A stretch of DNA of 47,341 bases, taken from a bacterium (GTDB taxonomy: Bacteria; Myxococcota_A; UBA9160; UBA6930). The translations under genes and the position numbers were made by a program. This document shows positions 35,867-44,136 of this stretch, in pieces. Position 1 is the first letter of the stretch, and every line of letters starts with the position of its first letter. The DNA lies in the NCBI GenBank assembly GCA_024228115.1, contig JAAETT010000077.1, positions 1 through 47,341 on the forward strand, in the 5' to 3' direction. A model generated the notes under the pieces. The model saw only the letters and a list, made by a program, of their open reading frames with translations. It was not told where the DNA came from and ran no database searches.

Positions 35867-36544
35867 CTACTCCGGCGGGAGGGCGGCTCCTCGACGGTAA
35901 CCCGTGACGTAGGGCGGCGCTTCCCGGGTCGGCGCGTGGCGTTCATCCGGAATGGCCTGCCCGGCTTGAAGGCGCAGCGGCACGACTCCAGCCCAGGCAG
36001 GGTGTGTCAGATCGGCTTCGTCGTCGAGAGGCGGGCCCGAACGGACCTTGGCTGAAGCCTCCTCGATGGGAACCGCCAGGATGCGGGTGAAGGCGATCTC
36101 TTCCGGGTTTCCCGGCCGCGCATCCGACGAGCGCCCAGCAGCGACATGTTCGACCAACGCATCCAGCACGCGCTTCTTCTCATCCAGATCATCAACGTTG
36201 CGTGCGGTTCCGAACACGACCACCGAGCGGAAGTTCATCGAGTGATGGAACGCGGACCGCGCAAGGACGATGCCGTCGAGGTGCGTGACCGTGACACAAA
36301 CCGGAACGCCCTTGCGCAGCTCCTTCAGCATGCGGCTGGCTGGAGAGCCGTGGAGGTACAGGGTCTCGTCGATCCGTACGTAGGCGGTGGGAATGACGAA
36401 GGGCTGGCCGTCCACTGCGAAGCCGACGTGGCCGACGAGGCCCTCATCGAGGATGGCGTGAACCGTCGCATGGTCGTAGTGGCCCCGCTCCGGGAGACGC
36501 TTCAGGGTGCTTCGGGGGCCGGGCGAATACGAACTCGGGTTCAT
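35867..36544 (-). CDS. Pyridoxamine 5'-phosphate oxidase-like flavin-binding protein (Pyridox_ox_2)
   Basis: This is a 225-residue split-barrel flavoprotein of the PF12900 type. The pattern RLPERGHYDHATVHAILDEG, VGFAVDGQPFVIPTAYVRID and LYLHGSPASRMLKELRKG is diagnostic. The family is usually called FMN-binding or nitroimidazole-resistance-like; the substrate is unknown. The ATG at 36544 directly follows an AT-rich dyad and no Shine-Dalgarno is visible. Transcription from the AT-rich block would give a nearly leaderless mRNA. It heads a five-gene co-directional run that includes egtD. Confidence 0.87.
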   Translation of the reverse strand: MNPSSYSPGPRSTLKRLPERGHYDHATVHAILDEGLVGHVGFAVDGQPFVIPTAYVRIDETLYLHGSPASRMLKELRKGVPVCVTVTHLDGIVLARSAFHHSMNFRSVVVFGTARNVDDLDEKKRVLDALVEHVAAGRSSDARPGNPEEIAFTRILAVPIEEASAKVRSGPPLDDEADLTHPAWAGVVPLRLQAGQAIPDERHAPTREAPPYVTGYRRGAALPPE

Positions 36545-36548
36545 TTTT

Positions 36549-36588
36549 TGTACCACTACAATATAGATTTACGAGTGGTACATTGTAG
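36549..36588. promoter_or_regulatory. AT-rich double dyad, probable operator/promoter
   Basis: TGTACCACT (36549-36557) and AGTGGTACA (36574-36582) form a perfect 9-bp inverted repeat. CTACAAT (36556-36562) and ATTGTAG (36582-36588) form a second one. The block is AT-rich in a GC-rich window and contains -10-like TATATT on the minus strand. It lies right before the ATG of the flavin-binding protein gene. MocR/GntR-type regulators are candidate binders, by inference. Confidence 0.6.
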
Positions 36589-36606
36589 CGAAGTCCTGGG
36601 ATTCCT

Positions 36607-38088
36607 CTAGCGCGTGCTCACGGTCCGGCGCAGCGCTGCCGGGAGGGAGATGCGCATGCAGGTGCCCTTCGGATTGGTCTCCACGTCGATCGTGCCGCCA
36701 TGCCGGGCGATCAGCTGGCGAGTGACCGGGAGACCCAGGCCCGTGCCTCGGCCGGGTTCCTTCGTCGTGAAGAACGAATCAAAGATCAGCGGCAACACGT
36801 CGTCCGGGATCCCGGTGCCGTCGTCGATCACGGCCAGCTCCACGCGTTCGCCGTGGTCGCGGATCCGCAAGGTGATCTGGCCTCCGCCGGGACGGTTTTC
36901 CGGGATCGCGTGGATCGCGTTCACCAACAAGTTGAGCACGACCTGGCCTAGCAGCCGCTCGTCACCGACCACCGGGGTGGCAGGGTCCAGATCGGTCCGC
37001 AAGACGACATCCTCGGGAACCTGGTGCCGGGCGAGTCGCAGGACGGATTCGACCACGTCTTCGAGATCGACCGCGTGGGCGGCCCCTTCCTCCCGCTGCG
37101 CCATCGCCACCAGGCCCGAGACCGTGGAGGAAATGCGCGTCAGGCCTTCGCGGGTTTCGAGCAGGATCTCCTGAAAGAGCGCCGGGGCGTCCTGCTCATT
37201 CGGATCCTTGGCCAGTTCCTCCAACTGGTTCAGGTTGGCCGAGACGAACGCGAGCGGGTTGTTGATCTCATGGGCGACCCCCGCCGCCAGCGTGCCGACG
37301 GTGGCCAGCCGGTCGCCGTGGGCGAGCTGAAGCTCTCGCTGGCGGATGGCCTCGAGACGCGCTTCGGCAAGGCTGTGGAGTTCCTCGGAGGCTTCCTGGC
37401 CGAGGGCACGGGAACGGGTGATTCGACCGACGAGCAGCCCGGTGAACGTGCACGCAAAGACGTCATAGCCAAGGACGAGAACGAAGGGCCCTTCGACGAG
37501 CCCCGTACCGACTGCGATCTCGAAACCGGCGCAAGCCGCCCAGAAGAGGGTCGCCACGAGGACGGGGCCTGTCGGCACATCGACATGGGGCAGGTGGCGG
37601 CGATAGTGGCGAACGATCAGGCTGATCGGAATGAACGCGAGAAACGCGATGGCGGCGTTCGGCAACGCGATGACGGTATCGACGTAGTGGATGCCGAAGA
37701 GGGGAACCATACGCACGACGGGTTCCAGGGTATGGCCCACTCCAGGCATCCAGGCCACGGGGATCAGCACGGCGATGCTGGCGACGAGGGCAGGGCGCAA
37801 CCACCCGAGAGGTGCTTCCAGGAGTTCCTCGCTGAAACGAGCGATTCCCCAGGCCAACACCGCAAGCGAAAACAGGGAGCCCTGGCGGTAGAGCGCCGCT
37901 TCCCACGGTCCGCTCGACGTGTAGAGGGCGGCTGTGAAGCCTGCAGCGGGAACCATGCCCGCCGCCGCGATGGCGAGCCACAGGTGGGCTCGCTCTTGCC
38001 TTCGCAAGAAGAAGAAGAGCCCATTGAAGGTGGCGATGCACAGGGCCACCACCCCCAGCATGACCGTCAAGAGAGAAGCCGTGTTCAT
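36607..38088 (-). CDS. Sensor histidine kinase (canonical of a tandem pair)
   Basis: This is a 493-residue membrane kinase. About seven helices span the first 225 residues with little periplasmic domain, so sensing may be in the membrane. The H-box is GVAHEINNPL with phospho-acceptor H273. The N-box (NLLVNAIHAI), G1 (DDGTGIP), F-box (FFTTKEPGRG) and G2 (GTGLGLPV) follow. The class is that of NtrB-like kinases. Its start overlaps the stop of the upstream paralogue by four bases (ATGA). No response regulator is in the window. Confidence 0.93.
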   Translation of the reverse strand: MNTASLLTVMLGVVALCIATFNGLFFFLRRQERAHLWLAIAAAGMVPAAGFTAALYTSSGPWEAALYRQGSLFSLAVLAWGIARFSEELLEAPLGWLRPALVASIAVLIPVAWMPGVGHTLEPVVRMVPLFGIHYVDTVIALPNAAIAFLAFIPISLIVRHYRRHLPHVDVPTGPVLVATLFWAACAGFEIAVGTGLVEGPFVLVLGYDVFACTFTGLLVGRITRSRALGQEASEELHSLAEARLEAIRQRELQLAHGDRLATVGTLAAGVAHEINNPLAFVSANLNQLEELAKDPNEQDAPALFQEILLETREGLTRISSTVSGLVAMAQREEGAAHAVDLEDVVESVLRLARHQVPEDVVLRTDLDPATPVVGDERLLGQVVLNLLVNAIHAIPENRPGGGQITLRIRDHGERVELAVIDDGTGIPDDVLPLIFDSFFTTKEPGRGTGLGLPVTRQLIARHGGTIDVETNPKGTCMRISLPAALRRTVSTR

Positions 38089-39554
38089 GCTGGCTCCACG
38101 ACGGGATCGGAAGCCGGCAGGTCGACGATGAATGTCGTGCCTCTCGAAGTGCTCCGGAAATCGATCTCCCCACCATGACGCTCCACGATCTGCCGCGTGA
38201 CCGTAAGCCCGAGGCCGCTGCCTTCGCCCGGTGGCTTTGTGGTGAAGAAGGGCTCGAAGACGTGCTCGCGGATGTCTCTCGAGATTCCGGGCCCCGTATC
38301 GCTGACCAGGATTCGGACCCCATCCGGCACGGCCTGGGTGCTGACCCGAACCTGATGCCCATGGGCGCCTTTCTCGGGCGCAGCGTGCAATGCGTTCAAG
38401 ACCAGGTTGAGCACGATCTGGCCGAGCAGGCGTTCATCGCCATCGACGTTCGGCAATCGTTCGAGCGAGGTCTCGAGCGAGGCCCGCCCTCGGGCTTCGT
38501 GCCCGACGATGGGAAGCACAGCCTCGATGACCTGGTTGACGTTCACAGGCCCCAATTGGCCCGTATCCCGTCGCGCGACGTGGAGCAGCCGGGTGACGAT
38601 CGTTCGGATTCGATCTACGCCCCGACGCGCGTTGGCCAGGCTGGCTTCGAAGGCCTCGCGCTCTTCGATCACGCCGAAACGAGTCGCGGCACCCTCGAGA
38701 CGGTGGGTGACGTCTTCGAGTGGCAATTGGATCTCCTGGGCCAATCCCGCGGCCAGCGTCCCAACCGTGGCCATACGGGCGCCGTGCGCCACTTGCATGT
38801 CCTTTTGCCGCAGCTTCTCCGTGGTTTCTTCGATCACCAGCTTGAGATCGTCCGAGCTGGCTTCGACAGCGTCGAGGCTATCGACGAAGCGGCGCACCAG
38901 GAGGAATGTGAAAGCCAACAGGAAGACGACGTAGCCGCCGACCATCAGGTACGGGCCGCGGTAGAAGCCAGTTCCCACGAGGGAATCATTCGTTGCCGCC
39001 AGCAACCACAACACAGCCGACCCGACCAGCAGGCCTGACTGCTCAATGTTGCGCCGGTTTCGCCAGAACAACACGATGACCGTGGCGAAGACCAATAGAA
39101 ATGGTGCGAACATGAGGCCGGCCAGAGGACTGAGCCTACTCTCGACGAAGTGGAGGCCCAATGCTGGGATATGTGCTTCGACGATCTCGCCGGTGAAGAG
39201 CAGCTCCGGCCGGGCGAGGACCGTCAGAACGATGGCCGCCGAAAAAAAACCGGCCGGGATCTCGATCCAGAGGATCCGCACGCCCACCAGCAAGGAAGCG
39301 AAGCGCAAGGAGCCGATGACAAGGGGAACACACGCCGCCAGTGAGACGACCTGGGCGGCCTCGGCTGCGGCCACGGTCTGCGCGGAGTAGACCAGTGCAT
39401 TGCCGATCGCCAACTGAACGATGCCGAGGGCGGCTACGGCCAGCCAGAAATGGTCGCGGCTCCGCAGCCCGAGGCGGTGGAGGCCGAAGTTGAGAAGTGC
39501 CGCGCAGAGCGCGGCCACGCCCAACGAGATTGAAATGACCGAGGCGGAGCCCAT
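38085..39554 (-). CDS. Histidine-kinase paralogue lacking the phospho-acceptor histidine
   Basis: This 489-residue paralogue has the same architecture as the kinase downstream, with multiple membrane helices (1-220) and a kinase core. At residue 273, exactly where the other kinase has His, the H-box reads GLAQEIQLPL, with codon CAG at 38736-38738, so His is Gln and the following NN is QL. The ATP-binding boxes look intact: NLVLNALHAA, SDTGPGIS, FFTTKPPGEG, GSGLGLTV. It may be an allosteric or heterodimer partner rather than an autokinase. The gene is first in the run and is divergent from the dehydrogenase subunit gene, 59 bases away. Confidence 0.92.
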   Translation of the reverse strand: MGSASVISISLGVAALCAALLNFGLHRLGLRSRDHFWLAVAALGIVQLAIGNALVYSAQTVAAAEAAQVVSLAACVPLVIGSLRFASLLVGVRILWIEIPAGFFSAAIVLTVLARPELLFTGEIVEAHIPALGLHFVESRLSPLAGLMFAPFLLVFATVIVLFWRNRRNIEQSGLLVGSAVLWLLAATNDSLVGTGFYRGPYLMVGGYVVFLLAFTFLLVRRFVDSLDAVEASSDDLKLVIEETTEKLRQKDMQVAHGARMATVGTLAAGLAQEIQLPLEDVTHRLEGAATRFGVIEEREAFEASLANARRGVDRIRTIVTRLLHVARRDTGQLGPVNVNQVIEAVLPIVGHEARGRASLETSLERLPNVDGDERLLGQIVLNLVLNALHAAPEKGAHGHQVRVSTQAVPDGVRILVSDTGPGISRDIREHVFEPFFTTKPPGEGSGLGLTVTRQIVERHGGEIDFRSTSRGTTFIVDLPASDPVVEPA

Positions 39555-39613
39555 CGCTTACTGCATCGGCGTAGGGTGATTTCCCCTTGAGATTGCTGGG
39601 CTAACCTCCGCCG

Positions 39614-40273
39614 ATGCCGTCTGCCTGGGGCCTCTCGGCCGGTCTGTTCGCCGCAACGCTCCTCGGTTGGGCGGTCTGGCGTGTGTTTGGAGGTTTCCCC
39701 CACGCAAAGCGGCCGGGTCTCGTGTTGGCCGCCCGGGAACTCGCGTTTCTGGCTGCCGCGGCGGACGCCACGTACCCGGAAGGTGGTTCTGATCTGCCCT
39801 CGGGCACCCAGGCCGGGATTCCAGCCTACGCTGATCGCTACGTCGCCGCGGTACCGCGGTCTGTCGGGATCCTGATGCGGCTGCTCTTCTTCCTGGTCGA
39901 GCACGCGACGCTGGTTTTTTCGGCGCCCGGCAGGGGGGGGCGGCGTCGGTTTTCTTCACTGAGTCCGGAGCAGCAAGGCGCCGTCCTCGAAGGGTGGCGT
40001 ACGAGCTCCTTGTTTCCACGTCGGTTGGTGTTCTCGAGCCTGCGAGCGATCCTGACGATGGGCTTCTTTTCCGATCCCGTCGTTTTGAGGGCTCTTCACC
40101 TTGGGGCCAAGCAGATCGATTCGCCGATCGTCGAAGCCGATCTCCTCTACCCGGCCATCGGCGCCCACCCCCGCACGATTGCCTACGAGCGGGAAGATCT
40201 GGTCGCGCGCTCCGGCGTTCCGCTCGCCGCGGATGCGCCGCTCCACCCAGACCACGCGGAGCAAATGCAATGA
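39614..40273 (+). CDS. Gluconate 2-dehydrogenase subunit 3-like protein
   Basis: This 219-residue protein has an N-terminal hydrophobic segment (about 5-24, LSAGLFAATLLGWAVWRVF). The body is typical of the gluconate 2-dehydrogenase gamma (subunit 3) family, including LAARELAFLAAAADATYPEG and the VVLRALHLGA region. Such subunits accompany a GMC-type flavoprotein and help its export or maturation. The ATG overlaps no neighbour upstream. Its stop overlaps the GMC gene start by four bases (ATGA). The hydrophobic start could be a membrane anchor. Confidence 0.75.
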   Translation: MPSAWGLSAGLFAATLLGWAVWRVFGGFPHAKRPGLVLAARELAFLAAAADATYPEGGSDLPSGTQAGIPAYADRYVAAVPRSVGILMRLLFFLVEHATLVFSAPGRGGRRRFSSLSPEQQGAVLEGWRTSSLFPRRLVFSSLRAILTMGFFSDPVVLRALHLGAKQIDSPIVEADLLYPAIGAHPRTIAYEREDLVARSGVPLAADAPLHPDHAEQMQ

Positions 40274-41808
40274 GCGCTGCGGTCGAGGGCGAGGTGCGGG
40301 TCTTCGCCGAGTACGAGCGGGATTTCACCGAAGAGGCCGACGTGGTGGTGGTCGGCTCGGGCCCCTGTGGTGCTGTCGTCGCGCACGAACTCACAGCACG
40401 GGGCAAGCGCGTGGTCCTTCTCGAGGAAGGCCCGCCCTTCACACCTCAGGATTTCGAGCTCGATGGCGCTCTGTCGATGACCCGCATGATGCGCGAGGCA
40501 GGCCTGCGGACCACACGCGGAACCATCATTCCCACCATGCAGACCATTGCTCTTGGCGGGGGCTCCCTGGTGAATTCCGCCATCTGCGTGCGTCCGCCGG
40601 ATTTCGTATTCGAAGGTTGGGAGGAATACGCCGAACTCGAGGGGACGCGCCGCTCGGATCTGGATCCCCACTACGACGCGGTGGAAGCCTTTCTCGGGAT
40701 CGCGCTCACACCCGACGAGCTGCAGGGCCAGCGCAATCTCTTGTTTCGGGATGGCTGTGACGCGCTGGGAATCGAGAGTGAGCCGATCGCCCGCAACGTA
40801 CGAGGTTGTCGCGGCAGCGGAGAGTGCTTCACGGGTTGCCGTGCTCGCGCCAAGCAATCGATGGATATTTCCTATGTGCCCGCGGCCATCAAGGCCGGCG
40901 CCCGCGTGTTGACCTCCGTACAGGTGCAGGAGGTGCTCTCGGATGGGCGCCGCGCCACGGGCGTACGGGGTCAGGTGGTCGAGCCTTTCAGCGGTCGCCG
41001 AAGTCATCGGTTCCGGATCGATGCGAAAGCCGTGGTGTTGGCGGCCGGGTGCATGGCGACACCCGTCCTCCTCCAGAAGAGCGGCAATCTGGCGAATGGT
41101 TCCGGCCAGGTGGGGCGGAACCTGCAGTTCCACCCGGGCATCGCCGTCCTCGGGATCTTCCCGGAGAAGGTCGACCCTGGTTTCGGCGCGACCCAGGGCT
41201 ATCAAAGCCTGGCCTTCCTGCGCGAGGGCTACAAGCTCGAGACGTTGTGGGCTCCGGCGGCGATCCTCGCCGTGCGCTTCCCCGGTTTCGGTCACGACTT
41301 GAAGAAGCGCCTTGCCCAGGTCCCCTATGCCGCCAACTGGGATGCCATTGCCACCTGCCATCGGTCTCTCGGGACCGTCCGGGCCAGGCGCGGCGCCTCC
41401 CTCGACCCGATCCTCACCTGGAACTTCGACCCGGAGGATGCACAGGTGTTGGGCGGGGCGCTCTACCAGATCGCCCGCATCTTCTTTGCGGCGGGTGCGA
41501 AGACGATCCTCCCGGGCGTTCATGGGGTGCCGGACGAGATGCATTCGCTCGAAGAGGCGGATGTCCTACGCACGCGACGCTATGCAGCTTCGGATTTCGT
41601 CACCGCCTCGAATCACGCCTTCTGCACGACCCGAATGCACGGCGATCCGGCCAAGGGAGTGGTCGATCCGCGGGGTCGCGCACACGAGATGGATGGGCTC
41701 TTCCTGGTCGATACGGGGATCTTCCCGCGCTGCACCTCCGTGAACCCGATGCTCACCGGGATGGCGCTTGCCCATCGGAGCGCACAAGCGGTGGCAGACG
41801 AACTCTAG
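40270..41808 (+). CDS. GMC-family FAD oxidoreductase
   Basis: This 512-residue glucose-methanol-choline oxidoreductase has the FAD dinucleotide fold VVVGSGPCGAVVAHEL (G29xG31xxG34) and the second FAD region LGGGSLVNSAICVRPP. The active-site end is NHAFCTTRMHGDP and VNPMLTGMALAH. Cysteines C180, C186 and C190 (CRGSGECFTGC) match the Cys cluster of long-chain alcohol oxidase-like GMC members. The substrate is probably an alcohol, sterol or sugar; it cannot be chosen from sequence. It is translationally coupled to the subunit-3-like protein, so the two likely form a dehydrogenase complex. Confidence 0.9.
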   Translation: MSAAVEGEVRVFAEYERDFTEEADVVVVGSGPCGAVVAHELTARGKRVVLLEEGPPFTPQDFELDGALSMTRMMREAGLRTTRGTIIPTMQTIALGGGSLVNSAICVRPPDFVFEGWEEYAELEGTRRSDLDPHYDAVEAFLGIALTPDELQGQRNLLFRDGCDALGIESEPIARNVRGCRGSGECFTGCRARAKQSMDISYVPAAIKAGARVLTSVQVQEVLSDGRRATGVRGQVVEPFSGRRSHRFRIDAKAVVLAAGCMATPVLLQKSGNLANGSGQVGRNLQFHPGIAVLGIFPEKVDPGFGATQGYQSLAFLREGYKLETLWAPAAILAVRFPGFGHDLKKRLAQVPYAANWDAIATCHRSLGTVRARRGASLDPILTWNFDPEDAQVLGGALYQIARIFFAAGAKTILPGVHGVPDEMHSLEEADVLRTRRYAASDFVTASNHAFCTTRMHGDPAKGVVDPRGRAHEMDGLFLVDTGIFPRCTSVNPMLTGMALAHRSAQAVADEL

Positions 41809-41874
41809 TCCCGAGCCGGCGTCTTCTCGGCACTTGCTCCTCGGCCGAAACACGCTGGCGATCCGGGCATCCGT

Positions 41875-41890
41875 GCAGTTCGCGAACTGC
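41875..41890. promoter_or_regulatory. 16-bp perfect palindrome upstream of FMN dehydrogenase
   Basis: GCAGTTCGCGAACTGC is a perfect 16-bp palindrome, 98 bases before the next start codon and 66 bases after the GMC stop. It is either an operator for a dimeric regulator or a hairpin in the 180-base gap. No cognate regulator is adjacent. Confidence 0.45.
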
Positions 41891-41988
41891 GGAGACGCAG
41901 GAGCCCGGCTGCATGTGTCCTCGCAATCGGGAAGAGAGGCCAGCTCCCGATCGTAGAGCTTGGCACGTGGATTGCGGATAGGGAGTTC

Positions 41989-43272
41989 ATGACGAAAGCC
42001 CTTCCCTCGATCGATAGGCGCTCCCTGCTTCAGTTCCTCCTCGCGAGTCCGTTGATCTACTCGCCAAGGCCTCTCGCCGCAGTCGAGCTGATGCTAGGTG
42101 CTGTGGAGGAGGGTGAGGCGCTCGTCGACCGGGCGAGAGAAATCGTGGCGAAGGCCGGTGACGCAATCGATGTCTTCGATTTCGAGCCCGTGGCCAGAGG
42201 CAACCTGTCTCCGGCCCACTACACCTACCTGTCGATGGGGGTCCAGCACGAGGTCACCCTCCGGGCGAATCGCTCGGCCTTCGACGACTTCCAGCTGCGA
42301 CCGCGACGACTGGTCGACGTCCGCACGCTCGACACTCGAACCAACCTCCTCGGGGCCGAGTTGTCGTGCCCGCTCGTCCTGGCGCCCGCCGGGGTCCAGA
42401 AGGCGTTTCACCCGGACGCCGAGCTTGCGGTCGCACGGGCTGCCAGGCGTAGGGACCACCTCCAGATCTTGTCGACCGGCACCTCGACGCCGATCGAGGA
42501 CGTCGCGAACGCACGCGGCGCGCCGCTCTGGTTCCAGCTCTACACCGGGAACGCCTGGCCCGTGACACGGCTGCAGCTTCGCGAGGCCGAAGAGGCGGGC
42601 TGCTCCGCGGTCGTCCTGACCGTCGACATGGTCGCGACCATGTTCGGCGAGAACCGCGACCGGATTCGACGCTTCCGCCGAGCCGACAATCCCGGCTGCC
42701 AGCCCTGTCACCAATCCCTCACCGGTGATTTGCTTCGCGGAACCGTGAAGGCAGCCGAGGCCGTCGGGCTCGATCCCCAGGGTTGGCTCTCGGACCTCAT
42801 GATCCTGGACTGGGACTACGTGGACCGCATTCGTGATGCCACTTCGATGAAGCTCCTGATCAAGGGAATCCTCACCCGTGAAGACGCACGCCGATGTGTC
42901 GAGCACGGAATCGACGGAATCGTCGTTTCCAACCACGGAGGACGTGCCGAGGACAGTGGCCTCTCCACGATCGAAGCCCTGCCACCCATCGTCGATGAAC
43001 TGGAGGGGCGTATCCCGGTTCTGGTCGACAGCGGCTTCCGGCGGGGTACCGACATCTTCAAGGCCCTGGCTCTCGGAGCCGACGCCGTCTGCGTGGGCCG
43101 TCCGTATCTATGGGGGCTCGCGGCGTTCGGCCAGGAGGGTGTCGAGGCCGTGCTCCAGATCCTCCGAAGCGAGTTCGAGACGATCATGCGGGGCATGGGC
43201 ACCCCCGACCTCGGTTCGATCTCACCTGCGCATGTCCGGGTGCCGAGTCGATTCTGCGAACCCAGCGTCTGA
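41989..43272 (+). CDS. FMN-dependent alpha-hydroxy acid dehydrogenase (lactate-oxidase-like)
   Basis: This is a 427-residue FMN TIM-barrel enzyme oxidising L-2-hydroxy acids. Conserved parts are YTYLSMG (78-84), STGTSTPIEDVA, K292 (LIKGILTRED), H316 and R319 in SNHGGRAED, and DSGFRRGTDIFKALALGADAVCVGRPYLWG. The family usually shows NHGGRQxD, so the two residues after the Arg are changed (AE). The N-terminus has a twin Arg (DRRSLLQFLLAS) before a hydrophobic stretch, suggesting Tat export or an anchor. The ATG is preceded by AGGGAG at only 3 bases. The exact acid is not predictable. Confidence 0.88.
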   Translation: MTKALPSIDRRSLLQFLLASPLIYSPRPLAAVELMLGAVEEGEALVDRAREIVAKAGDAIDVFDFEPVARGNLSPAHYTYLSMGVQHEVTLRANRSAFDDFQLRPRRLVDVRTLDTRTNLLGAELSCPLVLAPAGVQKAFHPDAELAVARAARRRDHLQILSTGTSTPIEDVANARGAPLWFQLYTGNAWPVTRLQLREAEEAGCSAVVLTVDMVATMFGENRDRIRRFRRADNPGCQPCHQSLTGDLLRGTVKAAEAVGLDPQGWLSDLMILDWDYVDRIRDATSMKLLIKGILTREDARRCVEHGIDGIVVSNHGGRAEDSGLSTIEALPPIVDELEGRIPVLVDSGFRRGTDIFKALALGADAVCVGRPYLWGLAAFGQEGVEAVLQILRSEFETIMRGMGTPDLGSISPAHVRVPSRFCEPSV

Positions 43273-43273
43273 C

Positions 43274-43305
43274 CCGGCTGGGTCCATGTGGCCGCTTCCA
43301 GCCGG
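43274..43305 (+). terminator. Terminator hairpin after FMN dehydrogenase
   Basis: Perfect 8-bp arms CCGGCTGG (43274-43281) and CCAGCCGG (43298-43305) with a 16-base loop begin 2 bases after the stop codon. No T-run follows. Confidence 0.5.
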
Positions 43306-43419
43306 ACCGAGGCCGGGCGGAGCCACCACGGATGCTGAACTTGTTCCCCGCGGGGGCAGGGCCTTCACTTCTGAAGCGGTCCTGCCGATACGCCTCCTGG
43401 CTATCCGGGGGGACTGCCA

Positions 43420-43737
43420 TTGAAGACGCTCATTCAAGCCATCCTGATCGCGATGCTCGTGGCGGGCCCGGCCCTGGCCGCGCCCAAGCCCGTGGGTCGG
43501 GAGTGCGTGAAGCTCACCAATCAGATCGGGCGCTACCAACGGGATGCCGGCTGGGCCCGGGAGCGTGAGAACCTGCTCTGGGAACGCGCAAGCCTGGACC
43601 AGATCGAGCGCCTGGCCTCTCGCAGGGCAAAGCGTTGCCCCGAGTTCCATGAGCAGGAGAGCATGATCGGCCGCCTGGCTGCCCTCGCCTTGAAAGCCGG
43701 GGAACTCGCCGCTCGCTACTACCTGCTCGGTCTCTGA
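43420..43737 (+). CDS. Small secreted hypothetical protein
   Basis: This is a 105-residue protein with a signal peptide (about 1-20, KTLIQAILIAMLVAGPALAA) and a mature alpha-helical part rich in Arg/Glu, with cysteines in REC and KRC. TTG at 43420 is preceded by a GGGGGGA run at about 7 bases. I do not recognise the family. Nearby genes give no strong functional hint. It may be an envelope or periplasmic helper. Confidence 0.6.
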   Translation: MKTLIQAILIAMLVAGPALAAPKPVGRECVKLTNQIGRYQRDAGWARERENLLWERASLDQIERLASRRAKRCPEFHEQESMIGRLAALALKAGELAARYYLLGL

Positions 43738-43738
43738 G

Positions 43739-43764
43739 CCCTTCGGCGGAAGGCCGCCTTCGGG
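43739..43764 (+). terminator. Terminator hairpin after small secreted protein gene
   Basis: GGCGG-AAGG-CCGCC (43745-43758), extended by CCC/GGG across a small internal loop, starts one base after the stop codon. This is a moderate candidate without a T-run. Confidence 0.4.
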
Positions 43765-44136
43765 ATCAACTTCTTCTCCCGTAGGCCGATGGAAGAGGGG
43801 ACCGGCGCCTCCCCACTCCATCCTGTATGGTCTGCGCCGAGCTTGATCAGCAGAGGCGAGCCTCGTTTGCTCGCACACTCCTGACGCCCTGCTCCTGGCC
43901 TCGAATCTATTCCTCTCTCGGCCAGGGAGCGCTCGAAAGAAACTTCATCACGTCACGAGGGCGGGACGTGCAGGTGGCCCGGCCACCGCCTCGAGCTCCA
44001 TGCCTCCGCGAAGAGCGCTCGAATGACGAGCAGGCCCTTCGGGAGAGTCCAGGAACTCGTCCATTCAATCATCTGGCGATGTCTCGCACCCCGGCCTACG
44101 AGGGCCCGTGCCAGGCCGCTACCCAAGGAAAATCAA
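43765..44136 (+). other. Long gap / possible 5' leader before the DEAD-box gene
   Basis: About 370 bases lie between the small secreted protein gene and the helicase start. Open frames here (for instance ATG at 43827 or 44023) show no family similarity. No tRNA-like or repeat sequence was seen. A long leader is common upstream of cold- or self-regulated RhlE-type helicases, but no specific element could be recognised. Confidence 0.35.

Noticed and set aside
44023-44136. ATG start of the helicase at 44023
   Set aside because: The extra 38 residues do not resemble the family. TTG 44137 has AAGGAAAA at the right distance.
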